DNA of 64,000 nt from Phascolarctobacterium sp. (lineage in GTDB: Bacteria > Bacillota > Negativicutes > Acidaminococcales > Acidaminococcaceae). How positions within the stretch are numbered: the stretch's first letter is position 1; each line of letters begins with the position of its first letter. Of this stretch, positions 36,061 to 44,989 are shown in pieces. The notes under the pieces were generated by a model. The model did not search any database. It was not told the DNA's origin and saw nothing but the letters and a program-made list of their open reading frames with translations. The position numbers were made by a program, and so were the translations under genes. Location: assembly GCA_020024105.1 (NCBI GenBank), contig JAHHUH010000005.1:20162-84161 (forward strand), written 5' to 3'.

Positions 36061-36879
36061 ATGCATATAGTCAAGGTTGGTGATTATCAGGTTGGCCAAG
36101 GCCATCCTTTAATGTTAATGGCTGGTCCCTGTGTTTTAGAGGGCTACGAAAGAAGCTTGATGATTGGTCAGAGAACTAAGGCCATTTGTGAGGAGCTGGG
36201 CATTCCCTATGTTTTTAAGGCATCCTTTGATAAGGCTAATCGTTCTTCTATTAACTCCTTTAGAGGACCCGGTATTGAAGAGGGCCTGAAAATTTTGGCC
36301 CAAATCAAAAAAGATTTAGGTGTACCTGTAGTTACCGATATTCATGAACCCTGGCATGCTGAAAAAGCTGCCGAGGTAGTAGATATTTTGCAGATTCCGG
36401 CTTTCCTCTGCCGTCAGACCGACCTGGTTTGTGCCGCAGCTAAAACCGGCAGAACTATTAATGTGAAAAAAGCACAATTCCTGGCACCCTGGGACATGCA
36501 GAACGTTATTACCAAGGTAGAGGAATGTGGTAATCATAATTTATTATTGACCGAGCGTGGCAGCTCCTTTGGCTATAATACCCTGGTAACCGATATGCGT
36601 GGCCTGGCTATTATGCGTGAGCTAGGCTATCCCGTAGTTATGGATGCTACCCATAGCGTACAAATCCCTGGTGGCAAGGGTACCTCCAGCGGCGGCCAGA
36701 GCCAGTATGTACCCCATATGGCTCGTGCAGCAGCTGCTGTCGGTATTGATGCCCTCTTCCTGGAGGTACATGACAATCCGGCTGAGGCATTATCCGATGG
36801 TCCCAATATGGTCAAATTGGATAATTTAAAGGCTCTGCTGCAGGATGTTTTGGCAATTGACAAAATCGTACGTGGTTAA
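36061..36879 (+). CDS. kdsA: Kdo-8-phosphate synthase
   Basis: Condenses phosphoenolpyruvate with arabinose 5-phosphate to Kdo-8-phosphate. 272 residues forming a TIM barrel, with AGPCVLEGYERS, FKASFDKANRSS, TDIHEPWHAE and DATHSVQIPGG, all KdsA signatures; no chorismate-type regulatory domain. An AAGGAGG site precedes the ATG. Confidence 0.95.
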   Translation: MHIVKVGDYQVGQGHPLMLMAGPCVLEGYERSLMIGQRTKAICEELGIPYVFKASFDKANRSSINSFRGPGIEEGLKILAQIKKDLGVPVVTDIHEPWHAEKAAEVVDILQIPAFLCRQTDLVCAAAKTGRTINVKKAQFLAPWDMQNVITKVEECGNHNLLLTERGSSFGYNTLVTDMRGLAIMRELGYPVVMDATHSVQIPGGKGTSSGGQSQYVPHMARAAAAVGIDALFLEVHDNPAEALSDGPNMVKLDNLKALLQDVLAIDKIVRG

Positions 36880-36898
36880 GGGGAGGCTAGTTACTGAA

Positions 36899-37873
36899 AT
36901 GGAAACAACACTGACACATGCGCAAAAGGTTTTACGTATGGAAGCGGAGGCTATTTTAGAATTACTTCCTCGCATTGATGAGAATTTTTTAGCGGCTGTG
37001 GACATGATTTTAGCCTGCCAGGGCCGTGCAGTTATTACAGGCATGGGTAAGTCCGGTATTATTGGCCGTAAAATGGCGGCTACCTTGGCCAGCACCGGTA
37101 CCCCCTCCTTCTATTTACATCCGGCAGAGGGTATTCATGGTGACTTGGGCATGGTTACTTCCGAGGATGTGGTTATTGCCCTGTCCAATAGTGGTGAAAC
37201 CGGTGAGGTTTTAAATATTTTGCCATCCCTGCGTCGCATTGGTGCCAAGATTGTAGCAATGGTAGGTAATGCCGGCTCCACTTTGGCCAAAAATGCCGAT
37301 GTCGTTCTGAACGTGGGGATTAGCAAGGAGGCGTGTCCTTTGGGTCTTGCACCTACCAGCAGCACTACGGCAGCCCTAGCCTATGGTGATGCTTTAGCCT
37401 TGACTCTATTGGAGAAAAGACATTTTACTGCTAACCAGTTTGCTATTTTCCATCCCGGTGGTTCCTTGGGGCGCAAGCTGCTTTTGACTGTGGGTAATAT
37501 TATGCATGGTGGGGATGAGAATCCTGTTGTAAATGGTGCTACCACCGTACAGGAAGCACTTTTCGTTATTACAGATAAGGGTCTGGGTGCTGTTTCCGTA
37601 GTGGATATCGAGGGCAGGATGCTGGGTATACTTACTGATGGTGATATCCGTCGTGGCTTGAGCAAGGGTGTGGATTTCTTAAAGCGTCCTGTTACTGAGC
37701 TGATGACCAGGGAGCCGAAAACTATTACGGAGAATAAGCTGGCAGCACAGGCTCTGCATATTATGGAAAGCAATAAACCCAAACCGATTACCGTATTGCC
37801 GGTTATTGATGCTGAAAATAAAGTTATCGGTCTGTTGCATATGACTGATCTGGTAAGACAGGGTGTGGTTTAA
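36899..37873 (+). CDS. kdsD: Arabinose-5-phosphate isomerase
   Basis: Makes arabinose 5-phosphate from ribulose 5-phosphate, the first committed step to Kdo. I choose ATG 36899 (324 residues), which matches the family length; the frame is open upstream into kdsA. An SIS domain (about 40-190) with GMGKSGIIGRKMAATLAS and LSNSGETGE is followed by two CBS domains (about 205-324). GGGGAGG lies 12 bases upstream, a slightly long spacing. Neighbours kdsA and kdsC confirm the role over GutQ or other SIS isomerases. Confidence 0.93.
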   Translation: METTLTHAQKVLRMEAEAILELLPRIDENFLAAVDMILACQGRAVITGMGKSGIIGRKMAATLASTGTPSFYLHPAEGIHGDLGMVTSEDVVIALSNSGETGEVLNILPSLRRIGAKIVAMVGNAGSTLAKNADVVLNVGISKEACPLGLAPTSSTTAALAYGDALALTLLEKRHFTANQFAIFHPGGSLGRKLLLTVGNIMHGGDENPVVNGATTVQEALFVITDKGLGAVSVVDIEGRMLGILTDGDIRRGLSKGVDFLKRPVTELMTREPKTITENKLAAQALHIMESNKPKPITVLPVIDAENKVIGLLHMTDLVRQGVV

Positions 37874-38410
37874 GTGCAGAGTATTTTAAAAAAAATCAAA
37901 TTATTAGCCCTGGATGTGGATGGCGTACTTACTGATGGCTCTATTAATATCGGTGCTGAGGGAGAATGCTTTAAGGGCTTTAATGCCAAGGATGGCCTGG
38001 GAATTAGCTGTGCTATGCGCAATGGGGTGCAGATAGCCATTATTACAGGCCGCAGTAGCGCAATTATTCATCATCGTGCCCAGGAGCTGGGGATAACCCT
38101 GCTCCATGAGGGTGTGAAGGATAAATATGCCGAGCTGCAGAGCCTGGCCCAGGAGCTGGAGCTGCAGCCGGAGGAGGTTGCCTATATGGGTGACGATCTG
38201 AACGACCTGCCTGCTTTTCAGGCAGCAGGCGTGGCCTTGGCTCCAGCAGACGCTGTACCAGAGGTGGCAGCGTCTGCTGACTTTGTAATGCAGAGAAGGG
38301 GCGGCGCTGGCGCTGTGCGTGAAGCGATAGAAATGCTGTTGCGTGCACAGGATAAATGGGAGCAGATTGTGGCTGCTTATTTAGCATGTGGACAGGGAGA
38401 TAGACAGTAA
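37874..38410 (+). CDS. kdsC: Kdo-8-phosphate phosphatase
   Basis: HAD-family phosphatase that releases Kdo from Kdo-8-phosphate. 178 residues of the small C0 HAD type with the motif DVDGVLTDG (D14 nucleophile, D16), ITGRSS and the acidic motif YMGDDLNDLPA. GTG start comes directly after the kdsD stop; its stop overlaps the next ATG by one base. These junctions imply coupled translation. Confidence 0.94.
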   Translation: MQSILKKIKLLALDVDGVLTDGSINIGAEGECFKGFNAKDGLGISCAMRNGVQIAIITGRSSAIIHHRAQELGITLLHEGVKDKYAELQSLAQELELQPEEVAYMGDDLNDLPAFQAAGVALAPADAVPEVAASADFVMQRRGGAGAVREAIEMLLRAQDKWEQIVAAYLACGQGDRQ

Positions 38411-39303
38411 TGTGGTTATATTATTTGTTGAAAACTATTAGTAAAATAATATCCTCTTTACCCTATAGCCTAGTAGTTAAGCTGGGTAAGGGTTTGGGAC
38501 ATTTATATTATAGAATTGCCAAAAAGCAGAAAATACGTGCCGAAGCAACCATTAAGGAGCATCTGGGCTATGATGATGCTCGGGCAAAGGCAACGATTAA
38601 ATCACTTTTTGTAAAATTGGGTATTACCTTTACGGAAATTATGTATATGCCGGCTCTCAATAAGGAAAATATCAAGGAGCTGGTCAGCTTTGACCATCCG
38701 GAAATTCTCCATGAGGCCCTCAAGGAAGGTCATGGCGTAGTTATGCTGGCCTGCCATATGGATAACTGGGAATGGCTGGGTGCAGGTTTGGCCTTGAACG
38801 GCTTTCCCCTCAGTGCAGTGGAAAAGCCCCAGCCTAACCAGGTATACAGTGATTTTATGAATGAACTGCGTCGTGGTGTGGGTCAGGAAATCTTTTCCCG
38901 TGGTACCAGTGAAATTCTGGGCTGTGCCCGTGCTATGAAAAAAGGACGGATGCTGGGCTTAATTGCTGACCAAGACGGCGGCTATGATGGCATTTTCGTG
39001 CCTTTCTTAGGGCAGATGGCCTCTACTCCTAATGGTCCTGCATATTTTTCTCGTAAATTTAAGGCGCCTATTATTCCTATCTTCATTGTACGTAAGCCGG
39101 ACGGCTATGGTCATCTGGCTCTGGTAAGGGAGCCGTTGCGTTATGAGGACACTGGTGACAAGAAGCAGGATGACTACAATGTAACCTTGAAGATGACCCA
39201 GGAAGTAGAAAAAATTATTCGTAAGTATCCGGATAACTGGCTTTGGTTCCAGCATCGTTGGAATACCCCGTATACACCTCAGGAGGAACAGCATGATAAA
39301 TAA
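38410..39303 (+). CDS. LpxL/LpxM-type lipid A late acyltransferase (second copy)
   Basis: Second inner-membrane secondary acyltransferase of the window, 297 residues, same length as the first copy at 25776. N-terminal hydrophobic anchor (about 3-35) and active site H116-E121 in CHMDNWEW. The downstream IADQDGGYDGIFV block is the family glycine-rich region. It shares one base with the kdsC stop and its end overlaps lptC by 11 bases, so it belongs to the Kdo/Lpt transcript. Whether it plays the LpxL or LpxM role is unknown. Confidence 0.88.
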   Translation: MWLYYLLKTISKIISSLPYSLVVKLGKGLGHLYYRIAKKQKIRAEATIKEHLGYDDARAKATIKSLFVKLGITFTEIMYMPALNKENIKELVSFDHPEILHEALKEGHGVVMLACHMDNWEWLGAGLALNGFPLSAVEKPQPNQVYSDFMNELRRGVGQEIFSRGTSEILGCARAMKKGRMLGLIADQDGGYDGIFVPFLGQMASTPNGPAYFSRKFKAPIIPIFIVRKPDGYGHLALVREPLRYEDTGDKKQDDYNVTLKMTQEVEKIIRKYPDNWLWFQHRWNTPYTPQEEQHDK

Positions 39304-39850
39304 AAAGGCAGTTGCTGCCATCTGTGGCGGTCTCGTGGTGGCAGGAGGGATTATTTCCTGGCTGCTCTATGGTGGCGAGGTATCTACCAATGTGGATTTT
39401 GGCAATGATATCAAGGGAAAAATTAATGCCTCCCTTAAAGATAGCGTCATCCAACGCGAGAAGGATGGTGTTAAGCTATGGGAATTTAAGGTGGGAGAAG
39501 TGGTAAACGATAAACTTACCGGAACGGCCTCTCTCAAGAATATTAGCGGTAAGCTTTATCGAGAGGATAACACCTACTGGGAGCTGTATGCTGATGCAGG
39601 CTCCTTGAAGCTGGATTCCAATGATTTTATCCTGGAAGGGAATGTCAAGGCAGTTCTTTCTGATGGAACCGGCTTGTTAACCATGGATAAGATTTATTGG
39701 GAGCATAAGGCTGATAAAATTATAGCTGAGGGTAAGGTAAAGCTGCGCAAGGATGACTGGTCTGCCAGCGCCGATAAGCTTACCACCACCAGTGCATTAA
39801 AGGCTGTAGCCATGCAGGGGCAGGCTATGGTTAAGAAAGGTGACGAATAG
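39293..39850 (+). CDS. lptC: LptC, LPS export bridge protein
   Basis: Bitopic inner-membrane protein that receives LPS from LptB/F/G and passes it to LptA. 185 residues with one TM helix (about 6-26) and a periplasmic beta-jellyroll (about 35-180) with short repeated strands. The start ATG lies within the end of the acyltransferase gene (11-base overlap). Followed by lptA and lptB in the usual order. Sequence similarity to other LptC proteins is low, so the call leans on fold pattern and context. Confidence 0.87.
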   Translation: MINKKAVAAICGGLVVAGGIISWLLYGGEVSTNVDFGNDIKGKINASLKDSVIQREKDGVKLWEFKVGEVVNDKLTGTASLKNISGKLYREDNTYWELYADAGSLKLDSNDFILEGNVKAVLSDGTGLLTMDKIYWEHKADKIIAEGKVKLRKDDWSASADKLTTTSALKAVAMQGQAMVKKGDE

Positions 39851-39855
39851 ATAGT

Positions 39856-40599
39856 ATGATTATGAAAAAATTTTTCTTGGCATTAGCAGCTGCTCTGTTA
39901 ACCATTGGGATGACGGCTACTGCTCTGGCAGCAGGTACCTTTAGCGTAAAGGCTGATGAGCTGCAGTACGATTTGGAAACAGGACAGGGCATTGCTAAAG
40001 GTCATGTTATCGTCGTGCAGGATGGCTCAAGGGCTACTGCCGATTATGCAGAATTTAACAGTAAGTCTAAAACTGGTCTTTTTACTGGTAATGTCCTGTT
40101 GGAAAAGGACGGTGGTAACGTAACCTGCCAAAAGCTGCAGATTAATGGTGAAAATAATTTTTCTGCCCATGGTGACGCAGTAGTAAAGCATGGTGGTAGA
40201 ACTCTGCAGGCAGATAGGATTGATTATGATAAGGCTGAGGGTTATGCTACTACTTTAGGCAGCTGGGCACGTCTGATTGACGTGGATGGCAGTACCATGG
40301 ATGCCGAAAGGATTGATTATCGGTTACAGGAAAACGTAGCTAGAGCCTATGGTGGTGTAAAAATTGCCAGTGAGGCCCGCAATTTACAGGCTTCTGCAGA
40401 CCAGGTCATTTATGAAACTAAAGCTGGTGGCCGCCTGGAGCTGATTGGTAATGCCAGGGCTGTCCAAAATGGTAATTCTGTGGAAGGCGATAAGCTGTGT
40501 CTGTTGAATAATACTGTAGCTCAGATTGAAGGCGGGGTAAAAATTATTTATCTGCCGGAAAAGGAGCAGGCAAAGCAGACAACAGCACAAGTGGCCTAG
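39856..40599 (+). CDS. lptA: LptA periplasmic LPS bridge protein
   Basis: OstA-like periplasmic protein that forms the bridge carrying LPS between LptC and LptD. 247 residues, signal peptide about 1-28 (ending ALA), then OstA beta-jellyroll repeats (FSVKADELQYDLETGQGIAKG near the start; ADYAEFNSKSKTGLFTG) through about residue 230, and a short Gln/Lys/Ala tail. It is longer than E. coli LptA (185), with an extra strand set in the middle. ATG 39856 or 39862. Confidence 0.9.
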   Translation: MIMKKFFLALAAALLTIGMTATALAAGTFSVKADELQYDLETGQGIAKGHVIVVQDGSRATADYAEFNSKSKTGLFTGNVLLEKDGGNVTCQKLQINGENNFSAHGDAVVKHGGRTLQADRIDYDKAEGYATTLGSWARLIDVDGSTMDAERIDYRLQENVARAYGGVKIASEARNLQASADQVIYETKAGGRLELIGNARAVQNGNSVEGDKLCLLNNTVAQIEGGVKIIYLPEKEQAKQTTAQVA

Positions 40600-40627
40600 C
40601 CTGAAAAGCTGAGGGAGGGCTATCTAA

Positions 40628-41347
40628 GTGATTATAAGAACAGAGAATTTGGTAAAAACATATGGTGAGCGCAATGTCGTAAATGGGGTCAGCGTTGAGG
40701 TGGAGCAGGGGGCAATTGTAGGACTTTTAGGCCCCAATGGTGCAGGTAAAACCACTACCTTTTACATGATTGTCGGCATTGAAAAGCCTAATAGCGGTAC
40801 TGTTACCCTGGATGGTAGGGATATTTCCAAATTAGCCATGTTTGAGCGGGCCCAGGCCGGTATCGGCTACCTGCCCCAGGAGGCTTCCATTTTTAGTAAG
40901 CTGACCGTGGAGGAAAACATAGAGGCTATTTTAGAAACTACCTCTCTGAGCAGGGAGGAGCAGAGGGTTAAGATGAACGCTCTGATTGAGGAATTCCATA
41001 TCGACCATATCCGCAAGAGTAAGGGCAGTGCCCTTTCCGGTGGTGAACGCCGTCGTGTAGAAATTGCCCGTGCTTTGGCAACGGACCCGGCTTTTATTTT
41101 ACTGGATGAGCCCTTTGCCGGTATTGACCCCATTGCTGTGGCCGATATCCAGGGGATGATTGCACATCTGGCCCAGCGTGGCATCGGCGTACTGATTACC
41201 GACCACAATGTACGCGAAACCTTGAGTATTGTAGACAAGGCCTATATTTTGGCTGAGGGTAAGATTTTATTACAGGGGGATAGTGCTACTATTGCCAATG
41301 ACCCCATCGCTCGTAAATATTACCTGGGCGATAATTTTAGTATGTAG
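40628..41347 (+). CDS. lptB: LptB LPS export ATPase
   Basis: Cytoplasmic ATPase of the LPS extractor. 239 residues with Walker A GPNGAGKT at 35-42, signature LSGGERRRVEIARALA, Walker B FILLDEPFAGIDP and switch DHNVRETL. The text IGYLPQEASIF is a strong LptB marker that separates it from other small ATPases. GTG start after a GAGGGAGG-like site, following lptA. Confidence 0.96.
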   Translation: MIIRTENLVKTYGERNVVNGVSVEVEQGAIVGLLGPNGAGKTTTFYMIVGIEKPNSGTVTLDGRDISKLAMFERAQAGIGYLPQEASIFSKLTVEENIEAILETTSLSREEQRVKMNALIEEFHIDHIRKSKGSALSGGERRRVEIARALATDPAFILLDEPFAGIDPIAVADIQGMIAHLAQRGIGVLITDHNVRETLSIVDKAYILAEGKILLQGDSATIANDPIARKYYLGDNFSM

Positions 41348-41359
41348 GAGGAAGAAAGA

Positions 41360-42454
41360 GTGCGGTTACGTTTATTAGATCGTTATGTACTGGCGGAGCT
41401 TTTGTATCCATTTGTCTTTGGCATCGCAGCTTTCTCCAGCATTTTTGTGGCTAGTACCATGCTGTTCAAGATAACGAAATATATTACCCAATATGGTGCT
41501 TCCATTGATGCGGTGAGCAGACTTTTCTTTTACAGCCTGCCGGAAATCATTAACTACACATTCCCAATGTCCATGCTGCTGGCAGCGCTGATGGCTTTTG
41601 GCAAGCTGTCCGGTAGCAGTGAGATTACGGCGATGAAAGCAGGTGGCATCAGCTATTACCGTATTGTAGCACCTGTTATCCTCGTAGGTTTTCTGGTAAG
41701 TATGTTTTCTGTGGTCTGGGCTGAAAAGGTGGTACCGGCGGCTAAAGCCGAGTGTACCAGGATTGTGGATTACGAAATTAAGCACAGCACCAAGCCCGTT
41801 GGAGAAACCGAGCATATCGTGCTGAAAAGCTTTAGGGGTAGTAGTCAGAGAATTACCTATGCTAATCGCTTTGAGGAAGCAACTGGTAAAATGTCCGATA
41901 TCACCATTGAAGAATTTAAGGATGGTAAGATTGTCCGCATTCAGACCGCTAAGGAGGGCTACTGGGAAAATGGTGTATGGCGCATTGTTAATGGTAGTGT
42001 CTTTTCTTTAGATGATAAGGATGGTATTCAAAGCAGTGCGCAATTCAGTGAGCAGATTATTCCTTTGGATCTGACTCCTAAGCAAATTTCCTGGGAACAG
42101 AAGGATCCGGAGGAAATGACCATTGCCGAGTTGCGCGCCTATGTGGAGTTGTTGGAGAACAGGGGCGAATCTGCGGCTAAACAGCTGGTAGAAATGTACA
42201 TGCGTCTATCCATTCCCTTGGCTAGCTTCTTCTTTGCCATGATCGGTGCCGCTATGGGTACTCAAAAGCAGAGAACTAGTTCCTCCATTGGGCTAGGGAT
42301 TAGCATTATAGTTATCTTTATCTATTATGCTATTATGACCTTTACCACTGGTTTGGGTAAGGGTGGTGCTATGCCTCCTTTGCTGGCTTGTATGCTGCCC
42401 AACATCATCTGCTTATTTACGGGAATTTATTTATTAAAACAGAAAAATGCTTAG
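41360..42454 (+). CDS. LptF/LptG-family LPS export permease
   Basis: Inner-membrane permease of the YjgP/YjgQ family that extracts LPS with LptB. 364 residues: three N-terminal TM helices (about 8-120), a periplasmic jellyroll (about 130-260), and three C-terminal TM helices (about 270-360). Start GTG 13 bases after lptB, with an AGGAGG site. E. coli uses an LptF plus LptG pair; only one such gene is here, so it may act as a homodimer or have a partner elsewhere. Confidence 0.9.
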   Translation: MRLRLLDRYVLAELLYPFVFGIAAFSSIFVASTMLFKITKYITQYGASIDAVSRLFFYSLPEIINYTFPMSMLLAALMAFGKLSGSSEITAMKAGGISYYRIVAPVILVGFLVSMFSVVWAEKVVPAAKAECTRIVDYEIKHSTKPVGETEHIVLKSFRGSSQRITYANRFEEATGKMSDITIEEFKDGKIVRIQTAKEGYWENGVWRIVNGSVFSLDDKDGIQSSAQFSEQIIPLDLTPKQISWEQKDPEEMTIAELRAYVELLENRGESAAKQLVEMYMRLSIPLASFFFAMIGAAMGTQKQRTSSSIGLGISIIVIFIYYAIMTFTTGLGKGGAMPPLLACMLPNIICLFTGIYLLKQKNA

Positions 42455-42486
42455 CTGGTAATTTATGAAGGGCAGGTCGTAGATAT

Positions 42487-43620
42487 ATGACTGGTATAAA
42501 GCTAATAATTATTATGGGCATTGTGGGCGGATTGATTGCCTATATTGGAGATAAGCTTGGTAGTAAAATTGGTAAAAAAAGGATGTCTGTTTTTGGCCTG
42601 CGCCCAAAGCATACCTCCGTGTTATTGACAGTTATCAGCGGTGCCTTGATTTCTGTTGTTACCATTGGTGTAATGGCTATTTTTTCGGAAAATGCTAGAA
42701 CAGCTCTTTTTGGTATGGAAGAATTGACGCAGGAAATAAGGCTGTTGAATCAGGAAAAGGAAACGGCTGTTAAAAAATTAGCCGATGCTAAGGCTGAGTT
42801 TGATAAACAGAACGCTATCATTCTTTCTCTGGATACAAAAATTAAACAGAGTGAAGATGCTAAGGCCCAGTTGGATGTAAAATATGCTCGGTCTCAAGAA
42901 AGTCTTCAGCAATTGTCTATTGCTAAGGCTCAGCTGAGGACTGAGGTAGAGGAGCTGGAGGAGATTACTGACCATCTGCGGAAGAATGTTATTTCTATGC
43001 GTGAGGGGCAGGTATTCTATCGTGCTGGCGAGGTGGTGTATGCCGGTGTGTTGCGCAGTGGGTTAAGCCATGAGGAGAATTTAGCGCAATTAAATTGGCT
43101 GCTTACCAATGCCAATGACACCATCCTCCGTCGTTTGGGACTCCAGAATGATGATAATAAGTTGCAGGCTATCTGGTTGTCTAAAAAATCCGTGGATCAG
43201 GCTATCCTGACTCTGGATACCAGTGACAGCAACATGCTTTATCGTGTTAGAGCCATGGCTAATGTGGTTGTAGGCGAATTGGTAGTGTGCGATATTGAAA
43301 TTACTGAGAACGAATTGATCTATTCTGATGGTGATCTTATTTATAGTGAGGTTGTGGATTTAAATCAGACGGAGCTGGCCCACGATACTATCCTGATGAA
43401 CTTCCTGTCCAAGATTAATCATGTGGTTGTTGAAGCGGGTGTATTGCAGGACCCGATAAGCGGTAAGGTGGGGAATATAGATGCCCATACTATGCTCGAA
43501 ACTACTAATACCATGCGTAAGCTGGGTGATAGGGTAGTGATTAAGGCCTATGCAAATGGTGACATTACAACTGCAGGCTTGGTACATTTAAAGCTGGAAG
43601 TGGTCCGTGATGATGAATAA
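42487..43620 (+). CDS. DUF3084 membrane-anchored coiled-coil protein
   Basis: Protein of the DUF3084 family, function unknown, also found in cyanobacteria. 377 residues: two TM helices (about 4-22 and 45-68), a long coiled coil (about 78-165), and a C-terminal globular domain (about 170-377) with the family text QVFYRAGEVVYAGVLRSG. Linked to LPS export genes in Negativicutes, it is probably exposed at the inner membrane and might help organise the envelope; that is inference. It overlaps the next gene by 11 bases. Confidence 0.82.
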   Translation: MTGIKLIIIMGIVGGLIAYIGDKLGSKIGKKRMSVFGLRPKHTSVLLTVISGALISVVTIGVMAIFSENARTALFGMEELTQEIRLLNQEKETAVKKLADAKAEFDKQNAIILSLDTKIKQSEDAKAQLDVKYARSQESLQQLSIAKAQLRTEVEELEEITDHLRKNVISMREGQVFYRAGEVVYAGVLRSGLSHEENLAQLNWLLTNANDTILRRLGLQNDDNKLQAIWLSKKSVDQAILTLDTSDSNMLYRVRAMANVVVGELVVCDIEITENELIYSDGDLIYSEVVDLNQTELAHDTILMNFLSKINHVVVEAGVLQDPISGKVGNIDAHTMLETTNTMRKLGDRVVIKAYANGDITTAGLVHLKLEVVRDDE

Positions 43621-44017
43621 GGTCTATTTAGGTGTTGATCCTGGGCGGAGTAAGATCGGTTTGGCACTTGTAACTGAAAATGAGCAGATTTTAAAATTAC
43701 ATATTGCAGAAACAAAGCATATCGTAGAAGAACTGCGAAACTTTATTCAATGCTATTGCCCAGTACAGCTTGTTCTGGGCAATGGTACAAATAGTGATAA
43801 TATAGCTCAGCTTCTAGCTCAGATACTACCTCAACTGCCATTGGCAGTAATTGAAGAGGCGCATAGTACGGAGCAGGCACGGGGGCTTTATTGGCAGTGC
43901 AATCCACCTCGAGGCTGGCGCAGATTATTGCCTTTGGGACTTTTAGTGCCACCGGTACCTCTGGATGATTATGCTGCCGTTATTTTAGTAAGACGTTTTT
44001 TGGAGGGAAAAAAGTGA
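43610..44017 (+). CDS. RuvX/YqgF-like RNase H-fold protein
   Basis: Small RNase H-fold protein of the RuvC/YqgF superfamily. 135 residues from ATG 43610 (GTG 43607 and ATG 43613 also possible). The first strand has VYLGVDPGRSKIGLAL with the catalytic Asp, and VLGNG(T) and a C-terminal DDYAAVILVRRF with the last Asp complete the pattern. YqgF proteins are implicated in 16S rRNA 5' end processing or Holliday junction resolution; this shorter divergent copy may be a specialised relative, and a canonical ruvX may exist elsewhere. Confidence 0.75.
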   Translation: MMNKVYLGVDPGRSKIGLALVTENEQILKLHIAETKHIVEELRNFIQCYCPVQLVLGNGTNSDNIAQLLAQILPQLPLAVIEEAHSTEQARGLYWQCNPPRGWRRLLPLGLLVPPVPLDDYAAVILVRRFLEGKK

Positions 44018-44649
44018 ACGACATAACGAAACTGAGTATGCGCACATATTTAGAGAAGCTAGCTTCGGATGCACCTACACCAGGTGGTGGGAGTGCTTCT
44101 GCTATAGCAGGTGCCTTAGCAGCGGCATTGGCTTCCATGGTTGCTAATTTAACTATTGGTAAAGAAAAATTTTCTGCTTGTGAGGCTGAGGCTGTAGAGC
44201 TGGAGGCCCAGGCCAGGGAACTGAGAGGGAGAATGTTGGAGTTGTCCGATGAGGATGCCAAAGTTTTTCAGGCTTTTATGGCCTGCTACAAGCTTCCTAA
44301 GCGGACGGAGGAAGAAAAATGGCTACGGAAGCAATATATTAGTGCTGCTGCCAAGAATGCAGCGAATGTACCTTACCAGATTGCCGAAACCGCTCTGCAG
44401 ATTTTACGGATGACCGTGCGTTTAGGCAAGATTGGTAATCCCAATGTAGTTAGCGATGCGACTGTTAGTGCTCTTTTAGCTAGAGCAGCCCTACGTGGTT
44501 CTGTCTATAACGTGTTGATTAATTTAAAGCTGACTGCTGATCCTACCTATAATGTAACTATGGAGACTAAGCTGGATGTCTTACAGTCCGAGGCAGTGGA
44601 GCTAGAGCGTCAGGCCATCCAGGCTACGGCTGATGTTATTGAAGCTTGA
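44014..44649 (+). CDS. Formiminotransferase-cyclodeaminase-like (cyclodeaminase/cyclohydrolase) protein
   Basis: Family of the C-terminal cyclodeaminase domain of FTCD and of FchA-type methenyl-THF cyclohydrolases, acting on folate C1 units. 211 residues, all helical, with the signature APTPGGGSASAIAGALAAALASMVANLT near residues 20-47 (quoted in two parts: PTPGGGSASAIAG and ALAAALASMVANLT). GTG start overlaps the previous stop by 4 bases. Its stop overlaps the -35 of the tRNA promoter. Confidence 0.88.
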   Translation: MNDITKLSMRTYLEKLASDAPTPGGGSASAIAGALAAALASMVANLTIGKEKFSACEAEAVELEAQARELRGRMLELSDEDAKVFQAFMACYKLPKRTEEEKWLRKQYISAAAKNAANVPYQIAETALQILRMTVRLGKIGNPNVVSDATVSALLARAALRGSVYNVLINLKLTADPTYNVTMETKLDVLQSEAVELERQAIQATADVIEA

Positions 44650-44674
44650 CTTGTAGTTGAATTTAGCATATAAT
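44646..44674 (+). promoter_or_regulatory. Promoter of tRNA-Ser(UGA)
   Basis: TTGACT (44646-44651), 17-base spacer, TATAAT (44669-44674). The -35 overlaps the stop codon of the cyclodeaminase gene. Confidence 0.82.
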
Positions 44675-44685
44675 AATAAATCAAC

Positions 44686-44773
44686 GGAAAGGTGGCCGAG
44701 TGGTTGAAGGCTCTAGTCTTGAAAACTAGCGAGGTGCAAGCTTCCGTGGGTTCGAATCCCACCCTTTCCGCCA
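44686..44773 (+). tRNA. tRNA-Ser (anticodon TGA)
   Basis: Cloverleaf with acceptor GGAAAGG / CCTTTCC plus G discriminator and encoded CCA, anticodon stem CTAGT / ACTAG with loop CTTGAAA (anticodon TGA), a long variable arm typical of serine tRNA, and T-loop GGTTCGAATCC. Confidence 0.95.
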
Positions 44774-44797
44774 TTTCAAAAAAAGTAAAAAAAACAC

Positions 44798-44826
44798 TTG
44801 CAATTTTTTTTGAATTAGGTTATACT
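44798..44826 (+). promoter_or_regulatory. Promoter of tRNA-Ser(GCU)
   Basis: TTGCAA (44798-44803), 17-base spacer, TATACT (44821-44826), 17 bases before the tRNA. Confidence 0.78.
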
Positions 44827-44843
44827 TGCATAGTAGTCTGAAT

Positions 44844-44935
44844 GGAGCGGTACTCAAGCTGGCTGAAGAGGACGGTTTGCTAAATCGTTAGACGGGTTAA
44901 ACCGTGCGTGGGTTCGAATCCCACCCGCTCCGCCA
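44844..44935 (+). tRNA. tRNA-Ser (anticodon GCT)
   Basis: Acceptor GGAGCGG / CCGCTCC, G discriminator and encoded CCA, anticodon stem ACGGT / ATCGT with loop TTGCTAA (anticodon GCT), a long class II variable arm and T-loop GGTTCGAATCC. Confidence 0.95.
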
Positions 44936-44948
44936 TTATAAGAATTTG

Positions 44949-44980
44949 AGACCTTTGGGATTTTTCTCAAAGGTCTTTTT
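44949..44980 (+). terminator. Rho-independent terminator after tRNA-Ser(GCU)
   Basis: Perfect stem AGACCTTTG / CAAAGGTCT followed by TTTTT. Confidence 0.85.
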
Positions 44981-44989
44981 GTTGTATTT

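Noticed and set aside
25776..39303. The two LpxL-type genes as a recent duplication
   Set aside because: Lengths are equal but the sequences differ widely outside the active site, so they are old, distinct paralogues.
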